DNA from: Bog-532 sp963833835
GTDB lineage: Bacteria > Actinomycetota > Actinomycetes > Streptosporangiales > Streptosporangiaceae
Direction: 5' to 3'
NCBI GenBank assembly: GCA_963833835.1
Contig: CAWHZI010000017.1
Coordinates: 62,001-126,000 of the forward strand
Length of the DNA stretch: 64,000 bases
Position numbers and translations under genes: made by a program. The notes beneath the pieces were generated by a model, which searched no databases, was not told where the DNA came from, and was given only the letters and a program-made list of their open reading frames with translations. Positions 16,807 through 24,396 of this stretch are shown piece after piece. Position 1 is the stretch's first letter. Each line of letters starts with the position of its first letter.

Positions 16807-16838
16807 CCGGCCGCGTCGAGGGCCGGATCGCCAACTAG
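16803..16838 (+). pseudogene. Remnant start of a fourth SDR gene
   Basis: GTG at 16803, overlapping the stop of SDR 3, begins a frame reading MTGRVEGRIAN and then stops. This matches the first ten residues of SDR 2 and SDR 3 (MAGRVEGRVAF). It looks like the leftover of a tandem SDR copy removed by deletion, or a duplicated 5' end. It is too short to be functional. Confidence 0.6.
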
Positions 16839-16873
16839 GCCACTAACAGCATCAACTGACTGAGGAGACATGG

Positions 16874-17824
16874 GTGACGTCAGCGATTGGCGCTGAGCGG
16901 ATCACGGCCGTGCGCGACCGGGTCCGGCAGCACCTCGTGGGCCGCGAGCACGAGCTGAACCTCGTGCTCGCGGCCGTCGCCGCCGGACGCGACATCGTGC
17001 TCGAGGGCCCACCGGGGACGAGCAAGAGCACGCTGCTGCGGGCCATCACCGCCGAGTGGGGCATACCGCTGGTGTTCGTGGAGGGCAACGCCGACCTGAC
17101 CCCGGCCAAGATCGTCGGCCACCACAACCCGGCCCGGGTGCTGCGCGAGGACTACAGCGCGGACAACTTCGTGGACGGGCCGCTGCTGGAGGCCATGCGG
17201 TCGGGCGGCTTCCTGTACATCGAGGAGTTCAACCGGGCCCCCGAGGACACCCTGAACACGCTGCTCACCGCGATGGCCGAACGCCAGATCGCGGTGCCGC
17301 GGGCGGACACGGTGGTGGCCCAGCCCACGTTCCGGGTCATCGCCTCGATGAACCCGTTCGACAACGTGGGGACCACCCGGCTGTCCACCTCGGTGCACGA
17401 CCGGATGTGCCGGCTGGCCATCAGCTACCAGGACGCCGCGGCCGAACGCGGCATCGTGACGCTGCGGGCCCCCGTGCCGGAGCTGCCCGGCGAGCGACGG
17501 GACCGGCTCATCGCCGACGCGGTGGCGGTCACCCGGGCCACCCGCGAGCACGAGGACATCCGCCAGGGCAGCAGCGTCCGCGGTGCCATCGACCTGACCC
17601 TGGTGGCGGCCCAGCTGCTGGAGCTGGCCGACAGCACCCGGGATTCGGCTGACCCAGCCGAGGCGGGGGAGAACTACGCCGACATCGTGTTCGACGCCAT
17701 GGTCGTCGCGCTGTCCGGCCGGATCTTCCTGGACGAGACGGTCGAGGCCACCCCCGAGCAGGTCCTCCGGCAGATCTGGGAAGACCACTTCATCTTGGAG
17801 CCGGCCACCGCCGAACCCGGTTGA
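16874..17824 (+). CDS. MoxR-type AAA+ ATPase
   Basis: A 316-residue MoxR-family ATPase. Walker A is GPPGTSKST (residues 45-53), Walker B is FLYIEEFNRAP near residue 118, with VIASMNPFDN (sensor 1) and SSVRGAIDL (sensor 2 region) after it. MoxR ATPases act with VWA-domain partners to insert cofactors or metals or to activate enzymes, as in CoxD/CoxE-like pairs. The next gene encodes such a VWA protein. The GTG at 16874 is preceded by TGAGGAGA. Its position inside the mycofactocin run suggests it matures or activates a mycofactocin-dependent dehydrogenase; that target is an inference. Confidence 0.9.
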   Translation: MTSAIGAERITAVRDRVRQHLVGREHELNLVLAAVAAGRDIVLEGPPGTSKSTLLRAITAEWGIPLVFVEGNADLTPAKIVGHHNPARVLREDYSADNFVDGPLLEAMRSGGFLYIEEFNRAPEDTLNTLLTAMAERQIAVPRADTVVAQPTFRVIASMNPFDNVGTTRLSTSVHDRMCRLAISYQDAAAERGIVTLRAPVPELPGERRDRLIADAVAVTRATREHEDIRQGSSVRGAIDLTLVAAQLLELADSTRDSADPAEAGENYADIVFDAMVVALSGRIFLDETVEATPEQVLRQIWEDHFILEPATAEPG

Positions 17825-18076
17825 AGAGCAGTCGAGGCCGACTCGCCGATCAGCCGCCCCGGCGCCCCGCGCCGGCCGCAGCTGAAGCCGCTGCGCCGGC
17901 GGCCCAAGGCCCTCGACGAAGAACCCACCCTGCTCGAAGGCGGCCGGGGTGGCGGCCCGGGCCTGGTCCTGGCCGGCCAGCGACCGCCGCCTGGCCGCGG
18001 CCGTCCCCGCCCGGGCAGCGGCGCGCCCGCCGAGACCGCCGAGCAGGGCACGCTGCTGGGCGCGATCCCGGACGAG

Positions 18077-18808
18077 GTGGCCCCGGATCCTGAGGTGCTG
18101 CGCCGGGCCCGGCAGATCGCCACCCGGCTGGCCGTGCCCCGGCCCCGGCGCGACGTCACCGCGCGCCGTGGCGTGGGCGAGCTGGCCAGCCTCCGGTACC
18201 GGGGCGGCTCAGACGACATCGACCTGGACCGGACCATCGACCAGCTGGCCGAGCACCCGGTGCCGGAAGAAGAGGACATCATCGTCCGGGAACGGGTCCG
18301 GACCCGCCGGTCGGTGGTGCTGCTGGTGGACGTGTCCGGATCAATGCGCGGGGAACGGGTCCGTACCGCCGCGGCCACGGTCGGCGCGCTCGCGGCCGAG
18401 CTGGCCCGGGACGACCTGGCCGTGATCGCGTTCTGGTCCGACGCCGCGGTGCTGAACCACCTGGGCCACCGGGTCGTCCCGCAGCAGCTGCTCGACACCA
18501 TGCTCCGCATCCCGGCCAAGGGCCTGACCAACGTGGCCTTCCCGCTCCAGGTCGCCGCGCGCGAGCTGGCCCGGGTACCGGCCCGGGACGCCCGGGTGCT
18601 GCTGCTGTCGGACTGCGTGCACAACGCCGGCCCGGATCCCCGCCCGTTCGCGGCCCGGCTGCCCCGGCTCGACGTGCTGCTGGACACCTCCGGCGAGCAG
18701 GACCCCGAGCTGGCCCGGGACCTGGCCCGGCTCGGCCACGGCCGGCTGCTGCGCGCCGGCTCCTACCGCGATATCGCCCCCGCACTGAGTACGCTGTTCG
18801 CCGCCTGA
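18077..18808 (+). CDS. VWA-domain partner of the MoxR ATPase (5' end uncertain)
   Basis: A von Willebrand A domain protein with the metal-ion-dependent adhesion motif DVSGSM near residue 87 and downstream MIDAS positions in KGLTNVAF and LLLSDCVHN. The VWA partners of MoxR ATPases help load or activate enzyme complexes. GTG 18077 gives 243 residues, but the same frame keeps strong coding character (G/C third positions, with QLKPLRRRPKALDEEPTLLE) back to 17825, right after the MoxR stop, without any ATG, GTG or TTG. The true start is therefore probably upstream and hidden by a base error, or is a CTG or a TTG at 17821 followed by a shift. Confidence 0.8.
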   Translation: MAPDPEVLRRARQIATRLAVPRPRRDVTARRGVGELASLRYRGGSDDIDLDRTIDQLAEHPVPEEEDIIVRERVRTRRSVVLLVDVSGSMRGERVRTAAATVGALAAELARDDLAVIAFWSDAAVLNHLGHRVVPQQLLDTMLRIPAKGLTNVAFPLQVAARELARVPARDARVLLLSDCVHNAGPDPRPFAARLPRLDVLLDTSGEQDPELARDLARLGHGRLLRAGSYRDIAPALSTLFAA

Positions 18809-18863
18809 CCTAGTGCCTGACCTAGTGCCTGACCCAGGGCCAGGCCAACTCGAGGAGGAGCCC

Positions 18864-19175
18864 GTGTCCGTCGTTGTCGTCGCCACCATCACCCCCAAGC
18901 CCGAGCACCGGGATGAGGTCATCGCGGCCATGAAGAAGGCCGTCCCCCTGGTCCACGAAGAGGACGGCTGTGAGCTGTACGCGCTGCACGCCGACGACGA
19001 GCAGCTGGTCATGGTCGAGCGCTGGACCTCCCGGGAGGCACTGAAGAAGCACGGCACCGACTCCGCCGGGCTGCGCGTGTTCAACGCGGCGATCGACGGC
19101 ATGCTGGCGGGCCCGACCGTGGTCCTCCGGCTCGACGCGATCCCCGCCGGTGACGAGGTCAAAGGCCAGCTTTGA
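18864..19175 (+). CDS. ABM-domain (antibiotic biosynthesis monooxygenase-like) protein
   Basis: A 103-residue dimeric ferredoxin-like-fold protein with the ABM pattern: an opening beta strand VVVVATITPKPEHRDEVIAA, then CELYALHAD and MVERWTSREALKKH. ABM proteins include cofactor-free monooxygenases and proteins of unknown role. GTG 18864 follows AGGAGGAG; an in-frame start at 18813 lacks a ribosome-binding site. A short 12-base tandem repeat lies in the 30 bases after the VWA stop. The stop overlaps the TTG of mftE by 4 bases, so the gene belongs to the mycofactocin operon. A role in clearing a reactive product of cofactor metabolism is possible but unsupported. Confidence 0.85.
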   Translation: MSVVVVATITPKPEHRDEVIAAMKKAVPLVHEEDGCELYALHADDEQLVMVERWTSREALKKHGTDSAGLRVFNAAIDGMLAGPTVVLRLDAIPAGDEVKGQL

Positions 19176-19852
19176 CCCAGCTGGGCCCGCTGACCTCACC
19201 GGAGGTGGCGATGAGGGCCGCGGCCGGCGCGGTGCTGGCCGTGCCTGTGGGCTCGACCGAGCAGCACGGGCCGCACCTGCCGCTGACCACCGACGCCGAC
19301 CTGGCGGTCGCCCTCTGTGCCCAGCTGGATTCGTCGGTGGTGGTGGCGCCGCCCATCTTTTACGGTTCCAGCGGTGAGCACGAAGGCTTCGCGGGCACGA
19401 TTTCCATCGGCCAGGAGGCGACCGAGCTGCTGCTGACCGAGCTGGGCCGGTCGGCCACCCGGACCTTTTCCCGCGTGCTGCTGGTGTCCACCCACGGCGG
19501 CAACACCGAGGCCGTCCGCCGGGCCGTGGCCCGGCTGCGGGCCGAGTCGCGCGACGTGTCGGTGTGGTTCCCGCGCTGGCACGGTGACGCGCACGCGGGC
19601 CGGGCCGAGACCTCGCTGGCGCTGGCGCTGGCCCCGGACGCGGTCCGGCTGGACCGGGCCGAGGCCGGCAACATCACCCCGATCGCCGAGCTGATGCCGG
19701 CCCTGCGCGCGACCGCGGTCCACGGGGTCAGCCCCAACGGCGTGCTCGGGGATCCGGCGGGCGCGTCCGCGGCCGAAGGCACCGCGATGTTCGCGGACCT
19801 GCTGGCCGACCTGAACGGCTACCTGGAAAGCTGGCCCGATGGCCAACTCTGA
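19172..19852 (+). CDS. mftE: Mycofactocin precursor peptidase MftE (creatininase family)
   Basis: A 226-residue creatininase-family metallopeptidase. The signature PVGSTEQHGPHLPLTTDADL (residues 25-44) supplies the metal-binding Glu, His and Asp, and STHGGNTEAV and GDAHAG complete the site. MftE cuts the MftC-modified MftA to release the C-terminal Val-Tyr-derived core (AHDP). It begins at a TTG overlapping the stop of the ABM gene in a TTGA arrangement, showing translational coupling. In the usual locus MftE follows MftD. Here MftD and the glycosyltransferase MftF are missing, so those steps must be encoded elsewhere or be dispensable. Confidence 0.93.
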   Translation: MTQLGPLTSPEVAMRAAAGAVLAVPVGSTEQHGPHLPLTTDADLAVALCAQLDSSVVVAPPIFYGSSGEHEGFAGTISIGQEATELLLTELGRSATRTFSRVLLVSTHGGNTEAVRRAVARLRAESRDVSVWFPRWHGDAHAGRAETSLALALAPDAVRLDRAEAGNITPIAELMPALRATAVHGVSPNGVLGDPAGASAAEGTAMFADLLADLNGYLESWPDGQL

Positions 19853-20642
19853 GTCACATGAGCCTCGCGTGGCCCTGGTGACCGGGGCGGCTCGCGGGAT
19901 CGGTGCCGCCACCGTGGCCACCCTGGCCGAGGCGGGCTGGCGGGTGCTGGCCGTGGACTGCACCACCGACGACCCGGACCTGCCCTACGCGCTGGGCACC
20001 CCGGCCGAACTGGAGCAGGTCGCGGCCGGCGCCGGCCCGAACGTGGCCACGGCCCAGGCCGATGTCCGCGACGTGGACGCGCTGGCCCGGGCGGTCGCCG
20101 CGGCCGAAGACCGGTGGGGCCACCTGGACGCGGCCCTGGCCGTGGCCGGGGTCATCGCCGGCGGCGTGCCCGCCTGGGAGGTGCCGCCCGGCACCGAGCG
20201 AGCGGTCATCGACATCGACCTGGGCGGGGTGATCAACCTGGCCCGGGTGGCGGTGCCCGCGCTGCTGCGCCGGCCCGTGCCGCGCCGTGGCCGGTTCCTG
20301 GCCGTCGCCTCCGCCGCCGCCACCCGCGGGCTGCCCATGCTGGCCGCCTACTGCGCGGCTAAGGCCGGGGTGGCCGGGTTCGTCCGGGCCCTCGGCACCG
20401 AACTGCGCGACAGCGGCGTCACCGCCAACGCGGTCAGCCCGGGCTCGACCGCGACCCCGATCCTGGACGAGAGCGCCCGCCTGTACGGCCTGCCGTCGGC
20501 CGGCAGTTTCGCCGCTCAGCAACCCCTCGGCCGCCTGCTTGACCCGGCCGAGGTCGCGGCCGTGCTGGCCTTCCTGGCCGGGGACGGCGCCAGCGCGATG
20601 ACCGGCGCCGTCATCCCGGTCGACGGCGGACTGGCCCTCTAG
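19839..20642 (+). CDS. Mycofactocin-associated SDR oxidoreductase (second subfamily)
   Basis: A 267-residue SDR of a subfamily distinct from the three tandem copies: TGAARGIGAATVATLAEAGW (residues 15-34) is the classical Gly motif, with VDCTTDDPDLPYALGTPAEL as the insertion seen in mycofactocin-associated SDRs. Catalytic residues fall in SAAATRG and YCAAKAG (Tyr-x-x-x-Lys). It starts 14 bases inside the end of mftE and ends the co-directional run. Such SDRs are commonly encoded beside mftE/mftF. Its substrate is unknown, and unlike the first three it is unlikely to share recent duplication with them. Confidence 0.87.
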   Translation: MANSESHEPRVALVTGAARGIGAATVATLAEAGWRVLAVDCTTDDPDLPYALGTPAELEQVAAGAGPNVATAQADVRDVDALARAVAAAEDRWGHLDAALAVAGVIAGGVPAWEVPPGTERAVIDIDLGGVINLARVAVPALLRRPVPRRGRFLAVASAAATRGLPMLAAYCAAKAGVAGFVRALGTELRDSGVTANAVSPGSTATPILDESARLYGLPSAGSFAAQQPLGRLLDPAEVAAVLAFLAGDGASAMTGAVIPVDGGLAL

Positions 20643-20655
20643 TCCGCTGGTCCTG

Positions 20656-21525
20656 CTAGTCGTTCCCGATCTTGTCCAGCTCGGCCAGGGCGTCGGCGGG
20701 CAGCTCCAGGCCGGCCCCGGCCACGTTCTCGCGCAGGTGCGCCACCGACGAGGTGCCCGGGATGAGCAGGATGTTCGGCGACCGGTGCAGCAGCCAGGCC
20801 AGCGCCACCGCCAGCGGGGTGGCATCCAGCTGCTTGGCCACCGCGTCGAGCTCCCCGGACTGCAGCGGCGAGAACCCGCCCAGCGGGAAGTAGGGTACGA
20901 ACGCGATGCCCTGCCGCGCGGTCAGGTCGACCAGGTCATCGTCACCGCGGCGGGCGACGTTGTACATGTTCTGCACGCACACCACCGGCGCGATCGCCTG
21001 CGCCTGCGCCAGCTGGCCGGCGTTGACCGTGCTCAGGCCCAGGTGCCGGATCAGCCCCTGCTGCCGCAGCTCGGCCAGGGCGGTGAACTGCTCGGCGATG
21101 GAACCCGGTTCGGCGCCCTCAAACCCGCCCATCCGCAGGTTCACCACGTCGAGCGCTTCCAGGCCCAGGTGGTCCAGGTTGTCGTGCACCTGCTGCCGCA
21201 GCTCTTCCGGGCTGCGCGCGGACGGCCAGCCGCCCTGCTCGTCCCGTCGGGCTCCGACCTTGGTCACCAGGTGCAGGTCTTCCGGATAGGGCGACAAGGC
21301 CTCCCGGATGATCTCGTTGGTCACGTACGGCCCGTAGTAGTCGGATGTGTCGATGTGGTTGATGCCCAGCTCAACCGCGGTCCGCAGCACGGCGATAGCT
21401 TCGTCCCGGTCCTTCGGCGGCCCGAACACGTGCGGCCCGGCGAGCTGCATGGCGCCGTATCCGACACGGGTCAGCTCGAAATCACCAACCGGGTAACGGC
21501 CCCCGGGAAGGTTGGAGGTGGTCAT
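20656..21525 (-). CDS. Aldo/keto reductase
   Basis: A 289-residue NADPH-dependent aldo/keto reductase. GYGAMQL, HIDTSDYYGPYVTNEIIREA (the catalytic Asp and Tyr), LHLVTKVGA (Lys), VQNMYNVA and LIPGTSSVAHLRENV (cofactor phosphate binding) are all present. The ATG at 21525 follows GGAAGGAACTC; the longer in-frame start at 21585 has no ribosome-binding site. It is unlike the frameshifted reductase at 4318-5407. It converges on the last mycofactocin SDR, so it is not in that operon. The substrate is unknown. Confidence 0.92.
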   Translation of the reverse strand: MTTSNLPGGRYPVGDFELTRVGYGAMQLAGPHVFGPPKDRDEAIAVLRTAVELGINHIDTSDYYGPYVTNEIIREALSPYPEDLHLVTKVGARRDEQGGWPSARSPEELRQQVHDNLDHLGLEALDVVNLRMGGFEGAEPGSIAEQFTALAELRQQGLIRHLGLSTVNAGQLAQAQAIAPVVCVQNMYNVARRGDDDLVDLTARQGIAFVPYFPLGGFSPLQSGELDAVAKQLDATPLAVALAWLLHRSPNILLIPGTSSVAHLRENVAGAGLELPADALAELDKIGND

Positions 21526-21672
21526 GAGTTCCTTCCTGCCCGCGACAGGTTGCCACGGACGGTTCCACTCTGCGCAACAGTTCATGCTCCAGCCAGAGTC
21601 CCCATCTTCCTGGGACTGTCAGGGCCAGGCTCGGTCCTGCCCTACCCAGGATCCTCCGCCCAACCCCTGGAC

Positions 21673-21699
21673 GCCTAGTAATCCGATGCCTAGTATTAC
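21673..21699 (+). promoter_or_regulatory. Putative promoter/operator of the padR operon
   Basis: Two direct copies of GCCTAGTA (21673 and 21688) and an inverted GTAAT/ATTAC pair end just before the PadR start codon. TAGTAT at 21691 could be a -10 box, giving a nearly leaderless transcript, and self-repression by PadR would fit. This is a reading of pattern only. Confidence 0.4.
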
Positions 21700-21704
21700 G
21701 AGGT

Positions 21705-22028
21705 ATGAACCGCGAACGGATCAAGGGTCATCTGGACCTGCTGCTGCTGTCGGTCCTGTCTGCCGGGCCGGCCCACGGTTACGCGATCATCGCCGCGCTG
21801 CGCGACCGCAGCGACGGCACCTTCGACCTGCCGGAGGGCACGATCTATCCCGCCCTGCACCGGCTGGAGGACGCCCGGCTGCTCGCCAGCTCCTGGGCCG
21901 CGGGGGAGGGGCGCCGGCGGCGCGTCTACGCCCTGACCGACGTCGGGGCGCAGGCTCTGGCGGCCGAGCGTACCGAATGGCGCCGGTTCTCCGCCGGTGT
22001 CCGGGCCGTGGTCGGGGGCCTGGCGTGA
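21705..22028 (+). CDS. PadR-family transcriptional regulator
   Basis: A 107-residue PadR regulator: a winged helix-turn-helix with HLDLLLLSVLSAGPAHGYAI at the start, FDLPEGTIYPALHRLEDARL as the recognition helix and RRRRVYALTDVGAQAL as the wing and dimer helix. PadR proteins repress nearby membrane or efflux genes and release DNA on ligand binding. The stop overlaps the GTG of the next gene (GTGA), which encodes a membrane protein with a matching N-terminal HAAS-type domain, a frequent pairing. The repeat-rich gap upstream is the likely operator. Confidence 0.93.
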   Translation: MNRERIKGHLDLLLLSVLSAGPAHGYAIIAALRDRSDGTFDLPEGTIYPALHRLEDARLLASSWAAGEGRRRRVYALTDVGAQALAAERTEWRRFSAGVRAVVGGLA

Positions 22029-22825
22029 GCCCCGCCGCCCGCCCGCCAGGCGACCCGATCGAGGACTACCTGGACCAGCTGTACGCCGGGCTGCGAACCA
22101 CGCCACGCCAGGCCCGCCGGATCATCGCCGAGGCCGAAGACCACCTGCGCGAGGCCACGGCGGCCGGGACCGAGGCCGGCCTGTCCGAGCAGGAAGCGCA
22201 GGAGGCCGCGATCTCCAGCTTCGGCTCGGTGCGGGCCGTGGTCCGCGCGCACGCCCGCCGGATCCCGCCGCTGGCCGTGTTCGGCGAACTGGCCATGTCC
22301 GCCTGGAAGCTGACCTCGATCGCGGTGCTCGCGGTGGCGGGCAGCGGCCTGGTCGCTTTCCTCATGAACCAGGTCCTGGGACCTCAATTCGTCGGCGGGA
22401 GCGCGGCCAGCGCCTCCGGTCTTTCCGGCGCCGCCTGCCAGCACTGGATGAGCCTGTGGCCGCACGCCCAGTACTGCGGGCAGGCCGCCGTGCTGGAGAA
22501 CAGCAGTGACGCCGTCACGCTCCGGCTGCTCGCCCTGATCCCCGGCCTGGTCCTGCTCGAGGGTTACCTGCTGGCCCGTCGCTACCAGCGCAAACGCGGC
22601 TGGCGCGCCGATCTGCTCCCGGACGCCTTCGTCCCCACCGTCGCCGCCTGCCTGTTCGGCGGGCTCACCGCGGGCCTGGTGCTGCTGGCCGCCGCCGCAC
22701 CGCCCACCGCCACCCAAACCGGCGGCCCCGGCAGCCTCCTGTCCGCGGCCATCGTCACCCTGCTGGTGACGATCGGCTTCGTGCCCGCGCTGCGCCGCGC
22801 CCTGCTCCGGCACGCGTACGGCTGA
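22025..22825 (+). CDS. HAAS-type (permease prefix) membrane protein
   Basis: A 266-residue protein. Residues 1-85 form an alpha-helical soluble region (DPIEDYLDQLYAGLRTTPRQ, IIAEAEDHLREATAAG, SEQEAQEAAISSFGSVRAVV), which is the HAAS/permease-prefix pattern. The rest is membrane-embedded with about 4 hydrophobic segments (near residues 95-115, 165-185, 200-225 and 235-255). HAAS proteins are commonly encoded directly after PadR regulators and are thought to act with them in envelope signalling or transport. GTG 22025 overlaps the padR stop. The function is unknown. Confidence 0.85.
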   Translation: MSPAARPPGDPIEDYLDQLYAGLRTTPRQARRIIAEAEDHLREATAAGTEAGLSEQEAQEAAISSFGSVRAVVRAHARRIPPLAVFGELAMSAWKLTSIAVLAVAGSGLVAFLMNQVLGPQFVGGSAASASGLSGAACQHWMSLWPHAQYCGQAAVLENSSDAVTLRLLALIPGLVLLEGYLLARRYQRKRGWRADLLPDAFVPTVAACLFGGLTAGLVLLAAAAPPTATQTGGPGSLLSAAIVTLLVTIGFVPALRRALLRHAYG

Positions 22826-22954
22826 CCGTCCGCGTCGGCTGATCTCTTTTTCCCTTTAATTTTCTCTCCCTGAGTCCAGGTAGGTTTGACCGTCATGAAC
22901 GGGACGAGCCGGCCGCGTTCCGCCCGCTCGGCTCTGGCTGACGAAAGGACCCTG

Positions 22955-23947
22955 ATGGCATCGCCGTTGCCCGCCGCCGAGCTGCACCTGCATATCGAAG
23001 GCACCCTGGAGCCGGAGCTGCTGGTCGCGCTGGCCCGCCGCAACGGGGTGACGCTGGCCACCACCGACCTGGCCGAGCTGCGCGCCCGGTACCGGTTCGC
23101 CGACCTGCAGTCGTTCCTGGACGTGTACTACGCCAGCCTGCCGGTGCTCTGCACGGACCAGGACTTCTACGACCTGGCCTCGGCCTACCTGGACCGCGCC
23201 GCGGCCGCCGGGGTGCGCCGCGCGGAGATCTTCGTCGACCCCCAGACCCACCTCGGTCACGGTGTGCCGCTGGCCGCCGTGTTCGCGGGCCTGACCGGCG
23301 CGCTGGCCGACGGCCGGGCCCGGCATGGCCTGTCCGCCGACCTGATCCCGTGCTTCCTGCGCAATCTGGGCCCGGCCGCCGCGGACGAGACGCTGACCGC
23401 GGTGCTGCCGTTCCGGGACCAGTTCATCGGCGTCGGCCTGGACTCCACCGAGATCGGCTTTCCGCCGTCGCTGTTCCGCGACGTCTACCGGCGCGCCGCC
23501 GCCGAGGACCTGCACCTGGTGGCCCACGCCGGCGAGGAGGGCGGCCCGGACTACGTGTGGGAAGCCCTCGACGTGCTCGGGGCCGAGCGCATCGACCACG
23601 GCATCCGGGCCATGGAGGATCCCGCCCTCGTACGCCGGCTGCGCGACGACCAGGTCCCCCTGACCGTGTGCCCGCTGTCCAACGTGGCCCTGCGGGCGGT
23701 CGGCTCGCTGGCCGAGCACCCGCTGCCGGACATGCTGGCCGCGGGCCTGCGAGTCACCCTGAACAGCGACGACCCGGCCTACTTCGGCGGCTACCTGGGC
23801 GAGAACGTGACCGCGGTGCGCGGCGAGCTCGGCCTGGACGACAAGCAGTTCGCCGAGCTGGCCCATAACTCGTTCGACGCCTGTTTCGCGCCCGCGGCCG
23901 ACAAACTCCGCTGGAAGTCCGAGGTCGACGCCGCCCTCGGCGCCTAG
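22955..23947 (+). CDS. Adenosine/adenine deaminase family protein
   Basis: A 330-residue purine deaminase. The metal site begins HLHIEGTLEPELL (residues 12-24), whose HIEGTLEPEL form is more typical of adenine deaminases (ADE-like) than of adenosine deaminases. LVAHAGEEGG carries the metal-binding His and catalytic Glu, RIDHGIRAM follows, and TLNSDDPAYF supplies the two Asp residues. It hydrolytically converts adenine (or adenosine) to hypoxanthine (or inosine) in purine salvage. The ATG at 22955 is preceded by GAAAGGA; two earlier in-frame starts lack one. No neighbour suggests a pathway. Adenine is the likelier substrate, but this is from the motif only. Confidence 0.88.
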   Translation: MASPLPAAELHLHIEGTLEPELLVALARRNGVTLATTDLAELRARYRFADLQSFLDVYYASLPVLCTDQDFYDLASAYLDRAAAAGVRRAEIFVDPQTHLGHGVPLAAVFAGLTGALADGRARHGLSADLIPCFLRNLGPAAADETLTAVLPFRDQFIGVGLDSTEIGFPPSLFRDVYRRAAAEDLHLVAHAGEEGGPDYVWEALDVLGAERIDHGIRAMEDPALVRRLRDDQVPLTVCPLSNVALRAVGSLAEHPLPDMLAAGLRVTLNSDDPAYFGGYLGENVTAVRGELGLDDKQFAELAHNSFDACFAPAADKLRWKSEVDAALGA

Positions 23948-24396
23948 GCCGCAGGCCGGCTCGCCCGCTCACGGTGTGCTCTCGGTCACTGGTTGATCAG
24001 GTTGGCTGCGCCGCGTCCCGGTCTCGATTACCGTGCCACCCGTGACCTTCATCCGGCCGCGGCCGTCTGACACGCGCACTTGCGTGAGGCGAAGTGGCCC
24101 GGATGCCGCTTCTGCGCCGAAAACCCGGCCCATCGACGGTTTACAGTGAGGCAATTGCGAGAGACAATCGCGCTGAGTGTCTCACCCATAGCAGGTGGTT
24201 ACCCTGGATGACGGCCGCGGTTATCCCGCCGCATTCGCCGGGCGCTCTCTCGCGCCGGGCCCGGCGCCTCCATGAACTGACCGGGCGCGCCGCTGAGTGC
24301 GGCCTTCGCCTGACCTTCCTTCCGCCCTGGCGCTCCAATGGCGCAGCGCTCCCGACCCGTGGCAACGGCCCGAGCACCAGAGGAAGAGAGCATTCG
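23948..24396. other. Intergenic stretch with no clear gene
   Basis: About 450 bases precede the next start. An open frame runs through part of it in frame with the following gene but lacks coding-type third-position bias and a ribosome-binding site, so I treat it as an untranslated leader or spacer. Nothing tRNA-like was seen. Confidence 0.6.

Noticed and set aside
23948..24396. tRNA or small RNA gene in the spacer
   Set aside because: No cloverleaf arms, CCA end or GTTCRANNC-type box could be found.
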